Both the position numbers and the translations under genes were made by a program. From Lacisediminimonas profundi (GTDB lineage Bacteria > Pseudomonadota > Gammaproteobacteria > Burkholderiales > Burkholderiaceae_D), in assembly GCF_008831265.1 (NCBI RefSeq), contig NZ_VTTH01000001.1, forward strand, positions 1,054,001-1,118,000: a stretch of DNA of 64,000 nt, given 5' to 3'. Every line of letters begins with the position of its first letter. Position 1 is the first letter of the stretch. Below the pieces are notes generated by a model. The model did not search any database and had not been told where the DNA came from. It worked only from the letters and a program-made list of their open reading frames with translations. Positions 36,471 through 45,641 of the stretch are shown one piece after another.

Positions 36471-36502
36471 GTTTTCCGCCCCTGTCTGATGAATTTCCGT
36501 AT

Positions 36503-36531
36503 GCCATATTAATAACTAAATTCGTTGTAAA
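36503..36531 (-). promoter_or_regulatory. Predicted sigma-70 promoter of the exopolysaccharide genes
   Basis: On the minus strand TTTACA (36526-36531) and TATGGC (36503-36508) are separated by 17 bp, in a locally AT-rich segment 33 bp before the GTG start. Motif match only. Confidence 0.5.
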
Positions 36532-36685
36532 AAATGAAATGAAACCTTGGTTGAGAAGCGTCAATCGAACATTTGGGATGAAAATTCATGGCGGACACGC
36601 GATGCCGGCAGGCTGCTGGCGGGATGCTCCTGCCGGCATCGCCACTGGATGTCGGAAGCATCGTCATTGCGCTATGATCTAGCCC

Positions 36686-37087
36686 ATGACGACTGATGAA
36701 ACGCAACAGCCGACCGCCTATGATTTGATTGGCGGCGAACAAAGGCTGCGATCCCTGGTGGATCGCTTCTACGACCTGATGGACCTGGAGCCGGAATTCG
36801 CGGCCTTGCGCGCCATGCATCCACCTTCGCTGGATGGTTCGCGCGACAAGCTGTTCTGGTTCCTGTCGGGCTGGACCGGCGGTCCGGCCCTGTATGTCGA
36901 ACGTTTTGGCCATCCCCGCCTGCGTGCCCGCCACCTGCCGTTTTCGATTGCCAGCGCCGAGCGTGACCAGTGGTTGCGCTGCATGGCGATGGCGATGCAG
37001 GATGAAGGCCTGCCCGAAGCGCTGCAGGAAAGACTGCTGCATGCGTTTTTCGGGACGGCGGACTGGATGCGCAATACGGACGGCTAG
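36686..37087 (+). CDS. Group II truncated hemoglobin
   Basis: A 133-residue globin with the 2-on-2 fold. Group II hallmarks are DLIGGEQRLRSLVDRFYDLM at the N-terminus, FLSGWTGGP in the CD region, FGHPRLRARHLPF (H76 is the likely proximal heme ligand) and a tryptophan in RDQWLRCM. Members bind O2 and NO and often serve in NO or oxygen handling, which suits a nitrate-respiring host. Its stop lies 6 bp before rmuC. Confidence 0.93.
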   Translation: MTTDETQQPTAYDLIGGEQRLRSLVDRFYDLMDLEPEFAALRAMHPPSLDGSRDKLFWFLSGWTGGPALYVERFGHPRLRARHLPFSIASAERDQWLRCMAMAMQDEGLPEALQERLLHAFFGTADWMRNTDG

Positions 37088-37093
37088 GCGGAC

Positions 37094-38557
37094 ATGACAA
37101 CATTCGAAATGCTGATGGCGGCCGGACTGGCCGCCGTGCTCGTGCTGCAACTGTTGTCCTTGCTGAAAGCCGGCCGGCGCGACGACGATGACAAGATTTC
37201 CCGGCTGCTCCAGGGGCAGGAGCGCACCGAGCGGGAACTGCGTTCCGAGCTGCAGGCGACAGCGCAGGGCTCGCGCCAGGAAATGGGCAGCACGCTGGCA
37301 CAGTTCCAGCAGACGCTGGCAGCGCAGATGACCAGTGTCGCCACGGTCCAGAACAACCAGATCGACTCTTTCTCGCAGCAACTGGTCAAGCTCAACGAGT
37401 CCAATGCCCAGCACATGGAGACGCTGCGCCAGACCCTGGCGCAGCAGGCACAGCAGGCGCGCGACGAGCAGGGGCAGGCGCTCAAGCGCTTCAGCGACAC
37501 CTTGCAGCAGACGCTGACACAGATGGCGGAGTCGAATGCGCGCCGCATGGCCGAGGTGCGGGCCACGCTGGAAGAAAAAATGCGCGAGTTGCAGGCCGAT
37601 AACGGCAAGCGGCTGGAGGAAATGCGCCAGACCGTGGATGAGAAGCTGCACGCCACTCTCGAAACTCGCTTGGGCGAGTCGTTCAAGATCGTTTCGGACC
37701 GTCTCGAAAAAGTCCACCAGGGACTGGGCGAGATGCAGCAGCTGGCGATTGGCGTGGGCGACCTCAAACGGGTGCTGACCAACGTCAAGACCCGCGGCAC
37801 CTGGGGCGAGGTACAGCTGGCCATGCTGCTGGAACAATTGCTTACGCCCGAACAGTACGGCGTCAATGTCGAGACCGTGCCCGGAACCAATGCGCGGGTC
37901 GAGTTTGCGATCCGCCTGCCCGGCAACGACGACAGCGGCACGCCGGTGTGGATGCCGATCGACGCCAAATTTCCCAAGGAGCAGTACGAACGGCTGGTAG
38001 ATGCCGCCGAGCGTGCCGACAGCGAAGGGGTGGCCGTGTTCGGACGCGAGCTGGAGCGGGCGGTGCGGGTCGAAGCGCGCACCATCGCCGACAAGTACCT
38101 GTCGCCGCCGCTGACCACCGATTTCGCCATCCTGTTCCTGCCGACCGAAGGCCTGTATGCGGAAGTGATGCGGCGGCCCGGCCTGACCGACGAACTGCAG
38201 CGCACCTGTCGCGTGATCGTCGCCGGACCGTCCACCTTGTCAGCATTGCTGAGCAGCCTGCAGATGGGGTTTCGTACGCTGGCGCTGGAAAAGCGGTCAT
38301 CGGAAGTGTGGCAGGTGCTGGGCGCCGTCAAGACCGAGTTCGGCAAGTTCGGCGACGTGCTTGCCGCCACCAAGGCCACACTCGAGCGGGCTGCGAAGAA
38401 TATCGAACAGGCCGAGACCCGCAGCCGGCAGATGGCACGCAAGCTGAAGACGGTCGAGGCGATGCCGGCGGATGCCGCGCAGCGATTGTTCGGGCCAGCC
38501 GATCCGCTGGATGGGTTCGAACCGGCCGATGAGCGAGACGGCGCCAGCGCTGCCTGA
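37094..38557 (+). CDS. rmuC: DNA recombination protein RmuC homologue
   Basis: A 487-residue protein with an N-terminal TM segment (about 5-22), a long coiled coil rich in Gln/Glu/Arg (about 35-200), and the RmuC domain with GTWGEVQLAMLLEQLL, PIDAKFPKEQYERL and LPTEGLYAEVMRRPG. RmuC limits sequence inversions at short inverted repeats in E. coli, and its fold is nuclease-like. It sits directly after the globin gene, and the two are probably co-transcribed. Confidence 0.93.
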   Translation: MTTFEMLMAAGLAAVLVLQLLSLLKAGRRDDDDKISRLLQGQERTERELRSELQATAQGSRQEMGSTLAQFQQTLAAQMTSVATVQNNQIDSFSQQLVKLNESNAQHMETLRQTLAQQAQQARDEQGQALKRFSDTLQQTLTQMAESNARRMAEVRATLEEKMRELQADNGKRLEEMRQTVDEKLHATLETRLGESFKIVSDRLEKVHQGLGEMQQLAIGVGDLKRVLTNVKTRGTWGEVQLAMLLEQLLTPEQYGVNVETVPGTNARVEFAIRLPGNDDSGTPVWMPIDAKFPKEQYERLVDAAERADSEGVAVFGRELERAVRVEARTIADKYLSPPLTTDFAILFLPTEGLYAEVMRRPGLTDELQRTCRVIVAGPSTLSALLSSLQMGFRTLALEKRSSEVWQVLGAVKTEFGKFGDVLAATKATLERAAKNIEQAETRSRQMARKLKTVEAMPADAAQRLFGPADPLDGFEPADERDGASAA

Positions 38558-38622
38558 CGTTTTCAGTCCCGGGACCTCGCGGGGCTTCAATCGCCATTCC
38601 AATTTCCACGACTGCGGTATCC

Positions 38623-41586
38623 ATGACTTCAATTTCCATTGCCGCTGCCGCTGCAGCTGCCGGTACCGATGCAGCTGCTGGTGCCCATGACAGTTTCCGG
38701 CGTGCGCTCGAATCCGCCGTGAAGGGCGAAGTCCGTTTCGACGACGGTAGCCGGGCGGTGTATGCGGCTGATGCATCGAACTATCGCCAGGTGCCGATCT
38801 GTGTCGTGCTGCCGCGCTCCGCGGCGGATATCGAAGCCGCATTGTCGGTTTGCCGGGAATTCGACGTGCCGGTGTTGGCGCGCGGCGGCGGCACCTCGAT
38901 GAACGGGCAGACGGTCAATGTGGCGGTCGTCATCGATACTTCGAAGTACATGAACCAGGTGCTGAAGGTCGACCCGGTGGCGCGCGTGGCCGATGTCGAG
39001 CCCGGCGTGGTGTGCGATGCACTGCGCGATGCGGCCGAGGAGCACGGGCTGACTTTCGGTCCCGATCCTGCGACCCACAGCCGCTGCACGCTCGGCGGCA
39101 TGATCGGCAACAACTCCTGCGGCGCGCATTCCGTCATGGCTGGCAAGACGGTGGAGAACATCGAGGAGCTCGAGATCCTCACGTACGACGGCGCCCGTTT
39201 CCGGGTCGGACCGACCAGCGAACAAGAGCTGCAGGCGATCATTGCAGCCGGCGGCCGCCGTGGCGAAATTTATTCAGCCCTGCGCCAGATGCGCGACCGC
39301 TATGCCGATGCAATCCGCAGCGGCTTCCCGCGCATCAATCGCCGCGTCTCCGGCTACAACCTGGACCAGCTGTTGCCGGAAAACGGCTTCAATGTCGCCC
39401 GCGCGCTGGTTGGCACCGAAGGCGGATGCGCGATCACCTTGCAAGCCCGGACTCGCCTGGTGCACAGTCCCCGCGAGCGCGCGGTGCTGGTGTTGGGCTT
39501 CCCCGATATCTATCGCGCCGGCGATGCGGTTCCGCGCATCCTGCCGTTCAAGCCGATTGCCACTGAAGGCCTCGACATCGCCATCATCGGCGGGCTGAAA
39601 AGACGCGGCCTGCGGCTTGACGATATCGCCCGGCTACCGGCCGGCGATGCCTGGATCATGGTCGAATTCGGCGCCGACACGCAAGCAGCTGCGCAGGCGC
39701 AGGCACAGGCGCTGGTCGATTCATGGGCCGGCGAAAGCGATGCGCCATCGCACTGGCTGATCGAGGACAAGGCGTGGGCCGAGCGTATCTGGACCATCCG
39801 CGAAGTCGGCGCGTCGGCCACCTCGCTGCAGGACCAGCCGGGCCTGCCGGATCCGGTGGTCGGGTGGGAGGATGCCGCGGTCGATCCGATGCGCCTGGGC
39901 GACTACCTGCGTGAATTCCAGCAGCTGATCGACCGCTACGGTTACCAGACTTCGCTGTTCGGGCATTTCGGCGACGGCTGCATACACGCGCGCATCACCT
40001 TCGACCTGCGCAGCGCGGAAGGCATCCGCATCTGGCGCGGGTTCCTGCGCGAAGCGGCCGAACTGGTGGTGCGTTACGGCGGCTCGCTGACCGGGGAGCA
40101 CGGCGATGGCCAGGCCCGGGCGGAGTTCCTGCCGATCATGTACGGCCCGGAACTGATGCAGGCGTTTCGCGAATTCAAGGCCATCTGGGATCCTCGGCAC
40201 CGCATGAACCCGCACAAGATGATCGACCCCTACCGGGTGGACGAAAATCTGCGCCAGGGACCGGATTACCGGCCGATACGCTTCGAAACCCGGTTCGCTT
40301 TTCCCAAGGACGGCAACGGCCAGTTCGACAATTTCTCGCGCGCGGTCGAACGCTGCATCGGCATGGGCAAGTGCCGTTCGCAGGAGGGCGGCACCATGTG
40401 CCCGAGCTACCGCGCCACCGGCGAAGAGAAATATTCGACCCGCGGACGCTCGCGCCTGTTTTTCGAAATGCTGCGTGGCGATCTGGTGAAGGACGGCTGG
40501 AACAGCGAACAGGTGAAGGAAGCGTTGGACCTGTGCCTGTCCTGCAAGGGATGCAAGAGCGATTGCCCGACCCATGTCGACATGGCGACCTACAAGGCCG
40601 AGTTCCTGTCGCATTATTACGAGCAGCATCGGCGTCCGGTGCAGGCCTGGAGCATGGGGCGCATCGGCCAGTGGGCGCCGCTGGCTGCGAAATTCCCCGG
40701 CCTGGTGAACCTGCTGACGCAGCGCGAACCGTTTGCGTCGCTGGCCAGGAAAGTCGCCGGTATCGCTCCCGGGCGTTCGCTGCCGCGTCTGGCGCAGCGC
40801 AGCTTCCGCTCGGCGTTCGCGCCGAAGCTGCAGGGCGGCCGCCGTGTCATATTGTGGGCCGACACCTTCAGCAATCATTTCCAGCCGGAGGTGGCACACG
40901 CTGCGGTGCGGGTGCTGGAGCATGCCGGTTGCACGGTGGTGTTGCCGAGGAAGCGCTTGTGCTGCGGCCGTCCCCTGTACGACTTCGGCCTGCTCGACCA
41001 GGCGCGCGCGCAACTCGCTGAAATCCTGGATGTGCTGGCTCCCGAGATCGAGGCCGGCACGCCGGTGGTCGGCCTCGAGCCGTCCTGCACCAGCGTGTTT
41101 CGCGACGAGTTGCTGAACCTTTTTCCCGACGATCCGCGCGCGCAGGCGCTGGCCTCGCAAACGATGATGCTGGCTGAATTCCTGCAGCACATCGGCTACC
41201 GGCCGCCACGCGCCGGCGGCACCGCGCTGCTGCAGGGGCATTGCCACCAGAAGGCGGTTCTTGGCACGGCGGCCGAGGCCGCAATGATGGCGGCTGCCGG
41301 CGTTGCCTGTTCCTCGCCGGAGAGCGGCTGTTGCGGCATGGCCGGCAGCTTCGGGTTTCATCCGCACACTGCGCAGGTTTCCAGCGCCATTGGCGAACGC
41401 GCCTTGCTGCCGGCGGTGCGCGCCAGCGACAGCGAGACCATGGTGGTGGCGAACGGGTTTTCCTGCCGCGAACAGATCAGGCTGGGCAGCGGGCGGGAAG
41501 CCATGCACGTCGCACAGGTGCTGGACGCTGCAATTCGAAAAGACGCAGATATCCTCAAGTTTTCCCGAATTGACAATGCCGGGTAG
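38623..41586 (+). CDS. FAD-linked dehydrogenase with Fe-S and CCG domains (YdiJ-like)
   Basis: A 987-residue fusion. The FAD-binding PCMH domain contains VPVLARGGGTSMNGQ and GNNSCGAHSVMAGKT. An FAD-oxidase C domain follows (FGHFGDGCIHARI, GEHGDGQAR), then a 4Fe-4S region (CIGMGKC, CLSCKGCKSDCP) and a C-terminal CCG/heterodisulfide-reductase-like domain (CCGRPLYD, GHCHQKA, GCCGMAGSFG). The architecture matches YdiJ, reported as a D-2-hydroxyglutarate dehydrogenase; D-lactate is another candidate. The N-terminus is Ala-rich with only a weak ribosome site, so the start at 38623 is less certain. Confidence 0.9.
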   Translation: MTSISIAAAAAAAGTDAAAGAHDSFRRALESAVKGEVRFDDGSRAVYAADASNYRQVPICVVLPRSAADIEAALSVCREFDVPVLARGGGTSMNGQTVNVAVVIDTSKYMNQVLKVDPVARVADVEPGVVCDALRDAAEEHGLTFGPDPATHSRCTLGGMIGNNSCGAHSVMAGKTVENIEELEILTYDGARFRVGPTSEQELQAIIAAGGRRGEIYSALRQMRDRYADAIRSGFPRINRRVSGYNLDQLLPENGFNVARALVGTEGGCAITLQARTRLVHSPRERAVLVLGFPDIYRAGDAVPRILPFKPIATEGLDIAIIGGLKRRGLRLDDIARLPAGDAWIMVEFGADTQAAAQAQAQALVDSWAGESDAPSHWLIEDKAWAERIWTIREVGASATSLQDQPGLPDPVVGWEDAAVDPMRLGDYLREFQQLIDRYGYQTSLFGHFGDGCIHARITFDLRSAEGIRIWRGFLREAAELVVRYGGSLTGEHGDGQARAEFLPIMYGPELMQAFREFKAIWDPRHRMNPHKMIDPYRVDENLRQGPDYRPIRFETRFAFPKDGNGQFDNFSRAVERCIGMGKCRSQEGGTMCPSYRATGEEKYSTRGRSRLFFEMLRGDLVKDGWNSEQVKEALDLCLSCKGCKSDCPTHVDMATYKAEFLSHYYEQHRRPVQAWSMGRIGQWAPLAAKFPGLVNLLTQREPFASLARKVAGIAPGRSLPRLAQRSFRSAFAPKLQGGRRVILWADTFSNHFQPEVAHAAVRVLEHAGCTVVLPRKRLCCGRPLYDFGLLDQARAQLAEILDVLAPEIEAGTPVVGLEPSCTSVFRDELLNLFPDDPRAQALASQTMMLAEFLQHIGYRPPRAGGTALLQGHCHQKAVLGTAAEAAMMAAAGVACSSPESGCCGMAGSFGFHPHTAQVSSAIGERALLPAVRASDSETMVVANGFSCREQIRLGSGREAMHVAQVLDAAIRKDADILKFSRIDNAG

Positions 41587-41601
41587 CCGACATATCTTCC
41601 A

Positions 41602-41700
41602 CCCCTTCGAAGGGGAGTAGCCTCACTGCAGACGTCGTCATTACGGGATCCCCATCCCCGGCCCTGCAGGCAACGCTTTGCGTTGTGGCAAGACCTTTAC
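41602..41700 (+). ncRNA. Manganese riboswitch (yybP-ykoY family) upstream of terC
   Basis: The leader of terC contains conserved yybP-ykoY elements in order: AAGGGGAGTAG (41610-41620), GTCGTCATTACGGG (41634-41647), GGCCCTGCAGGCAACG (41660-41675), and GGCAAGACCTTTACC at the 3' end (41688-41702). These correspond to the two docked loops and the closing stem of the Mn2+ aptamer found before terC/ykoY/mntP genes. The 5' edge also forms a perfect CCCCTTCGAAGGGG palindrome (41602-41615) that would mask the GGGGAG loop. Boundaries are approximate. Confidence 0.85.
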
Positions 41701-41723
41701 CAACCGTTTGGTAAAGGTTTTTT
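41693..41723 (+). terminator. Riboswitch expression platform: intrinsic terminator before terC
   Basis: ACCTTTACCAA (41693-41703) pairs perfectly with TTGGTAAAGGT (41708-41718) around CCGT, followed by a six-T run (41718-41723). The left arm is the conserved 3' ACCTTTACC of the aptamer, so closing the aptamer and forming the terminator exclude each other. This predicts read-through when Mn2+ is bound. Confidence 0.9.
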
Positions 41724-41785
41724 GACCCGGGGATCTTTGCCAGTCAGTACGGATAACAACCGGGTGTCTGTCCAAAGGATCTTCC

Positions 41786-42532
41786 ATGGAGATATTCTCA
41801 GCCCAGTTTCTCTCGGCGCTGCTGGCGATCATTGCGATCGATCTGGTGCTCGCCGGCGACAACGCCATCGTCATCGCGCTGGTTGCGCGACGACTCCCTG
41901 CAGACAAGCAACGCATGACCATCATCCTCGGCACTGTCGGTGCCGTGGTTGTTCGCGTGTTGATGACGCTCATCATCGTCTGGTTGCTCAACATACCAGG
42001 GCTGCAACTGGCGGGTGGTTTGTTGCTGGTCTGGATCGCATACAAACTGCTGGCACCCGATGAAGAGTCTGATGAGAATTCACATCTTCCCGCCGGCCAG
42101 GTAACCTTGGCCAGCGCCATCCGGACCATCATCGTTGCCGACACTGTCATGGGCCTGGATAATGTGCTGGGCGTGGCCGGTGCAGCGCACGGCGATTTCA
42201 CGCTGGTCGTCATCGGTTTGCTGATCAGCGTGCCGATCATGGTTTTCGGCAGCACAATGATCCTCAAGTGGGTCGAGCGGTTCCCGGTTATTATTTACAT
42301 AGGTGCCGGCATCCTGGCGTGGACCGCAGTCAAGATGATCGTGACCGAAGCCATGCTGAAAGCCTACTTCACGCAGAATTCACTCTTCGCGTGGGCCCTG
42401 TACCTGGTGGTCATAGGTGGCGTGGTGGGAAGCGGTGTCTTGCGCGCACGGCGTTCGCGTGAGCTTGCTGAAACCGATTACCCGGCTGCCGGTGGCAAGC
42501 CTGCTGCGATTTCCGAAAAAGGGGAAAGTTGA
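41786..42532 (+). CDS. terC: TerC/YkoY family membrane protein, probable manganese exporter
   Basis: A 248-residue protein with about seven TM helices. It shows the TerC hallmark DLVLAGDNAIVIALVARRLP (about 18-37) and the second acidic motif ADTVMGLDNVLGVAGAAHG. TerC-family members near yybP-ykoY riboswitches (Alx, YkoY) export Mn2+. AAAGGA (41774-41779) precedes the ATG. uspA follows after one base. Confidence 0.92.
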   Translation: MEIFSAQFLSALLAIIAIDLVLAGDNAIVIALVARRLPADKQRMTIILGTVGAVVVRVLMTLIIVWLLNIPGLQLAGGLLLVWIAYKLLAPDEESDENSHLPAGQVTLASAIRTIIVADTVMGLDNVLGVAGAAHGDFTLVVIGLLISVPIMVFGSTMILKWVERFPVIIYIGAGILAWTAVKMIVTEAMLKAYFTQNSLFAWALYLVVIGGVVGSGVLRARRSRELAETDYPAAGGKPAAISEKGES

Positions 42533-42533
42533 C

Positions 42534-43043
42534 ATGCTACGTATCCTGATCCCGGTCGATGGTTCTCGCGCTTCCCTGGATGCTGTCAACCATGTATTGC
42601 TGCTGAATCGCCGCGGTCAGGAGCCGATGAAGGTCAACCTGGTCAACGTGCAGCCGCGCCTGTCACGCTACGTGTCGCGTTTCGTGCCTCTCGCCAATCG
42701 GGATTCTTTCCGGAAGGAGGGTACCCAAAAGGCGCTCCAGCAGGCGCGGGAGATGCTGGACAAGGCAGCAATCCAGTATGACGTGGTGGTGCGCCAGGGG
42801 GATACTGCCGAATCCATCGCCGATTGCGCGCGCGAGGTCGGCGCTCACAAGATCGTGATGGGAACGGCGCGCAAGAACGCCCTGATGCGGCTGTTTGAAG
42901 ACTCGGTCACCACCAGGGTGATCGAACTCTCGATGGTGCCGGTCGAGGTGATTGCGCGCGCGCAACCCAACCTGCTGGAACGTTTCGGCATTCCAGCCGG
43001 GGTAGGGACAGTAGTCGCCTTGATGTTGTTGGCAGAGGACTGA
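42534..43043 (+). CDS. Universal stress protein UspA family, with hydrophobic C-terminal tail
   Basis: A 169-residue UspA-fold protein. It starts MLRILIPVDGSRASLDAV and has the nucleotide-loop-like segment GAHKIVMGTARKNALMRLFEDSVT. After the usual end (VPVEVIARA) it carries about 25 extra residues ending GIPAGVGTVVALMLLAED, hydrophobic enough for a membrane contact. The start is one base beyond the terC stop, so it should share the Mn riboswitch control. Confidence 0.87.
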   Translation: MLRILIPVDGSRASLDAVNHVLLLNRRGQEPMKVNLVNVQPRLSRYVSRFVPLANRDSFRKEGTQKALQQAREMLDKAAIQYDVVVRQGDTAESIADCAREVGAHKIVMGTARKNALMRLFEDSVTTRVIELSMVPVEVIARAQPNLLERFGIPAGVGTVVALMLLAED

Positions 43044-43108
43044 GAGGATATCGGGGTGCTGCCCGCCGGAAGTTGAAGGGCAGCACCTGCGATTGAAGTA
43101 AAAAAACA

Positions 43109-43144
43109 TCGGGTCAGGGTTTGCGCCCTGACCCGACTTTTTTT
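43109..43144. terminator. Bidirectional intrinsic terminator after uspA
   Basis: TCGGGTCAGGG (43109-43119) pairs perfectly with CCCTGACCCGA (43126-43136). A T-run (43138-43144) lies on + and an A-run (43099-43106) upstream serves the minus strand. It separates terC-uspA from the convergent GGDEF-EAL gene. Confidence 0.95.
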
Positions 43145-43189
43145 GCAGGCGAAGATGCACTTGCTGCAATTGTCTTGCCTGGCCGCGCC

Positions 43190-45106
43190 TCAGGCCCGCG
43201 GCAATGACGCCTGCAGTTCTTCCTGTTGCGCATTCAAGAGCACGGTCACATGCGGCCCCGGCAACGGCGCGCCGAGGAAGTAGCCCTGCACCCGGTCGCA
43301 GCCGTGCTCGTCGAGGAAGGCCAGTTGCGCCGCGGTCTCGACCCCTTCCGCCACGACCTCCACGCCCAGCGAGTGCGCCATTGCAATGATGGCGGTCGTG
43401 ATTGCCCGGTCTTCGGCATCGGCCGGCAGGTCAGTGATGAAGGTGCGGTCGATCTTGATCTGGTCGATCGGGAATCGCTTCAGGTAGGCCATCGACGAGT
43501 AGCCGGTGCCAAAATCATCGATCGAAATGCAGATCCCTTCGGCCTTCAATCGCGTGAGCAGTCGCACGTTTTCCTCGACGTCTTCCATCAGCACGGTCTC
43601 GGTGATTTCCAGTTCCAGCTGTCCCGGAGCCACGCCGGTCCGATTCAGGATCGCGAGGATGTCATCCACCAGGCCTTCCTCGCGCATCTGCCGCACCGAC
43701 AGGTTGACGGCGATGCTCAGTTCCCGCATTCCTTCGGCTGCCCAGCGTGCGGCCTGCTCGCATGCCGCCTCCAGCACCCATTTGCCGAGCGGAACGATGA
43801 GGCCGCTTTCTTCTGCAACCGGGATGAACTCGAGCGGCTGTATCAGGCCCAGCTCGGGGTGCTCCCAGCGCAGCAGCGCTTCGACCGCGACGATGCGGCG
43901 GGTGGCGATGCTGATCTGCGGCTGGAAGAACACGCGCAGCTCATTGCGCTCGAGCGCCTTGCGCATGCTGTTCTCGAGCTGCACGCGTTTTTGCGCCCGT
44001 TGCTCCATGTCGGGGTGAAAGCGGTCAAACGCATTCTTGCCACGGCTCTTGGCGTGGTACATCGCCGTGTCGGCATTCCGGATCAGCGCCTGCAGGTCGG
44101 CGCTGTCCAGCGGATAGATTGCCAGGCCGATACTGGCGCTGACATACATTTCGTGCTTGTCCAGCGGGAAGGGCGCTGCCAGCGCCGCGATCAGCTTGGC
44201 AGCCACTGATTCGCTCTCGCGGGAACTGGTGGCTGATTCGAGGATCACGGCAAACTCGTCGCCGCCGATGCGGCAGATGGTGTCGGTCGTGCGCAGCACG
44301 CCGGTCAGGCGTTGTGCCACCTGCTTGAGCATGCGGTCCCCGTTCTGATGGCCCAGCGTGTCGTTGACCACCTTGAAGTCGTCCAGGTCAAGGAACAGCA
44401 GCCCGACCATGCCGCCGAACTGATCGACTTTCGATAGTGCGAATGCCAGCCTGGCGTTGAAGGCGTGGCGGTTGGGCAGCCCGGTGACAGGATCGGAATG
44501 GGCAAGGTAGTCAAGATGGGCTTCGGTATGGCGCACCACCCGGCGCATGCGCGCCACCAGCAGGAAGGCAATGGCAAGCGAACCGGCCGCTACTGCCAGC
44601 GTCAGCCCGATGTAGCCCAGCACACGGCGCCACAACTGTTCCAGGCTGACCCGCAATACGACCGTGCCGAGGTTGCGGCCGTCCATCCTGATGATCGGCT
44701 GCGCCACCAGGACCTCGCCGGCACTGAAGCGGTAGCCGTCTCGCATCAAGGTGCCGTCGGCCCGTGGTGGCGGCCCGTCGTCGCCGGCAGCCTGATAGTG
44801 TGCCAGGGCTTCGTAGTGCTCGTTCAGGATTGCCGCCGCCAGCACGCTTGGCGAAAATTCCAGCGCAGACAGTGTGTCGTGCGCGGCCGCGGGATCCTTG
44901 AAGCTCAGGGCAGCAGTGCTGTTTTCGCCGATGATGCGGGCCTGCACCCGGGCGTCGTCCACTAGTGCGCTGCGCAACGAGACCACTTGATAAACAGTCA
45001 GCAGCGTCCCCGCCAACAGCAGGGCCGCGCCAGCAGTGAGCAGGGTGGCCAGATCGATCCAGCGCGCCAGCGGCCGCCTCAGGCCGGGTTGTTTCGGCAT
45101 GTTCAT
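43190..45106 (-). CDS. CHASE8-GGDEF-EAL cyclic-di-GMP enzyme, YfiN-like sensor
   Basis: A 638-residue inner-membrane protein: TM1 (about 19-41), a periplasmic CHASE8-type sensor (about 45-155), TM2 (about 163-186), a GGDEF domain and an EAL domain. The GGDEF motif is intact at 281-285, with an RTTD inhibitory I-site at 272-275. The EAL motif is intact (409-411), with DDFGTGYSS and EGVET further on, so both cyclase and phosphodiesterase chemistry look possible. It overlaps the yfiR-like gene by ATGA. By analogy with YfiN, the periplasmic YfiR-like partner should restrain it. Confidence 0.93.
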   Translation of the reverse strand: MNMPKQPGLRRPLARWIDLATLLTAGAALLLAGTLLTVYQVVSLRSALVDDARVQARIIGENSTAALSFKDPAAAHDTLSALEFSPSVLAAAILNEHYEALAHYQAAGDDGPPPRADGTLMRDGYRFSAGEVLVAQPIIRMDGRNLGTVVLRVSLEQLWRRVLGYIGLTLAVAAGSLAIAFLLVARMRRVVRHTEAHLDYLAHSDPVTGLPNRHAFNARLAFALSKVDQFGGMVGLLFLDLDDFKVVNDTLGHQNGDRMLKQVAQRLTGVLRTTDTICRIGGDEFAVILESATSSRESESVAAKLIAALAAPFPLDKHEMYVSASIGLAIYPLDSADLQALIRNADTAMYHAKSRGKNAFDRFHPDMEQRAQKRVQLENSMRKALERNELRVFFQPQISIATRRIVAVEALLRWEHPELGLIQPLEFIPVAEESGLIVPLGKWVLEAACEQAARWAAEGMRELSIAVNLSVRQMREEGLVDDILAILNRTGVAPGQLELEITETVLMEDVEENVRLLTRLKAEGICISIDDFGTGYSSMAYLKRFPIDQIKIDRTFITDLPADAEDRAITTAIIAMAHSLGVEVVAEGVETAAQLAFLDEHGCDRVQGYFLGAPLPGPHVTVLLNAQQEELQASLPRA

Positions 45107-45639
45107 CGGACCTTTCTTGCCAGTCGCAGCAGTTTCGAGCTGGGGGCCAGATTCACGGCGCGCGCCGCCGTATGGTCGACATCAAACACGATCCGCTCAC
45201 CTTCGGTTGCCATGCTCATCATCACCCTGTCCTGCAGAGCGGGTTCATCGGAAACGGTCAGCACTGCCGCGCCAGCCAGCGATTTGCGCAGGGTGTTCCA
45301 TTTCTCGCGGGGTACGCTACCGACCACCAGTACCTGGCACCCGCGCAGCCCATCGGTATCGTAGGTCAGCTGCATGACCAGGCGCCGGCCGAGCAGGGTC
45401 GGCACGGCAAGCTCCTGCATGCCTTGTTTCAGTTCCGGGGCCTGCAGGAAGCACACATTGAAATCGTTCCCGGCAGGAAGGGCGTCGGCCGGCCATGTCG
45501 TGAACAATGCGAAGTTGTACACGATCGCCGCTTTCAGCCGATAGTCCGCGACCGGGTCTGCCAGCGCCGGTCCGCTGGCAAGCAGCAGCGGCAGGCCGAT
45601 TTTCAGGCCCCAGCGTCGGAATATGCGCGATCGGGCCAA
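45103..45639 (-). CDS. YfiR-like periplasmic regulator (DUF4154)
   Basis: A protein of about 178 residues with a signal peptide (RRWGLKIGLPLLLASGPALA, before DPVADYRLKAAIVYNFALFT, the DUF4154 opening). The core has two cysteines (VCFLQAPE, GCQVLVVGS), as in YfiR. No ATG fits. The nearest plausible start is TTG at 45639, two bases after the TonB gene's stop, without a clear Shine-Dalgarno, so the start is uncertain. YfiR proteins bind and inhibit YfiN-type cyclases; its stop overlaps the start of the cyclase gene here. Confidence 0.82.
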   Translation of the reverse strand: MARSRIFRRWGLKIGLPLLLASGPALADPVADYRLKAAIVYNFALFTTWPADALPAGNDFNVCFLQAPELKQGMQELAVPTLLGRRLVMQLTYDTDGLRGCQVLVVGSVPREKWNTLRKSLAGAAVLTVSDEPALQDRVMMSMATEGERIVFDVDHTAARAVNLAPSSKLLRLARKVR

Positions 45640-45641
45640 GG

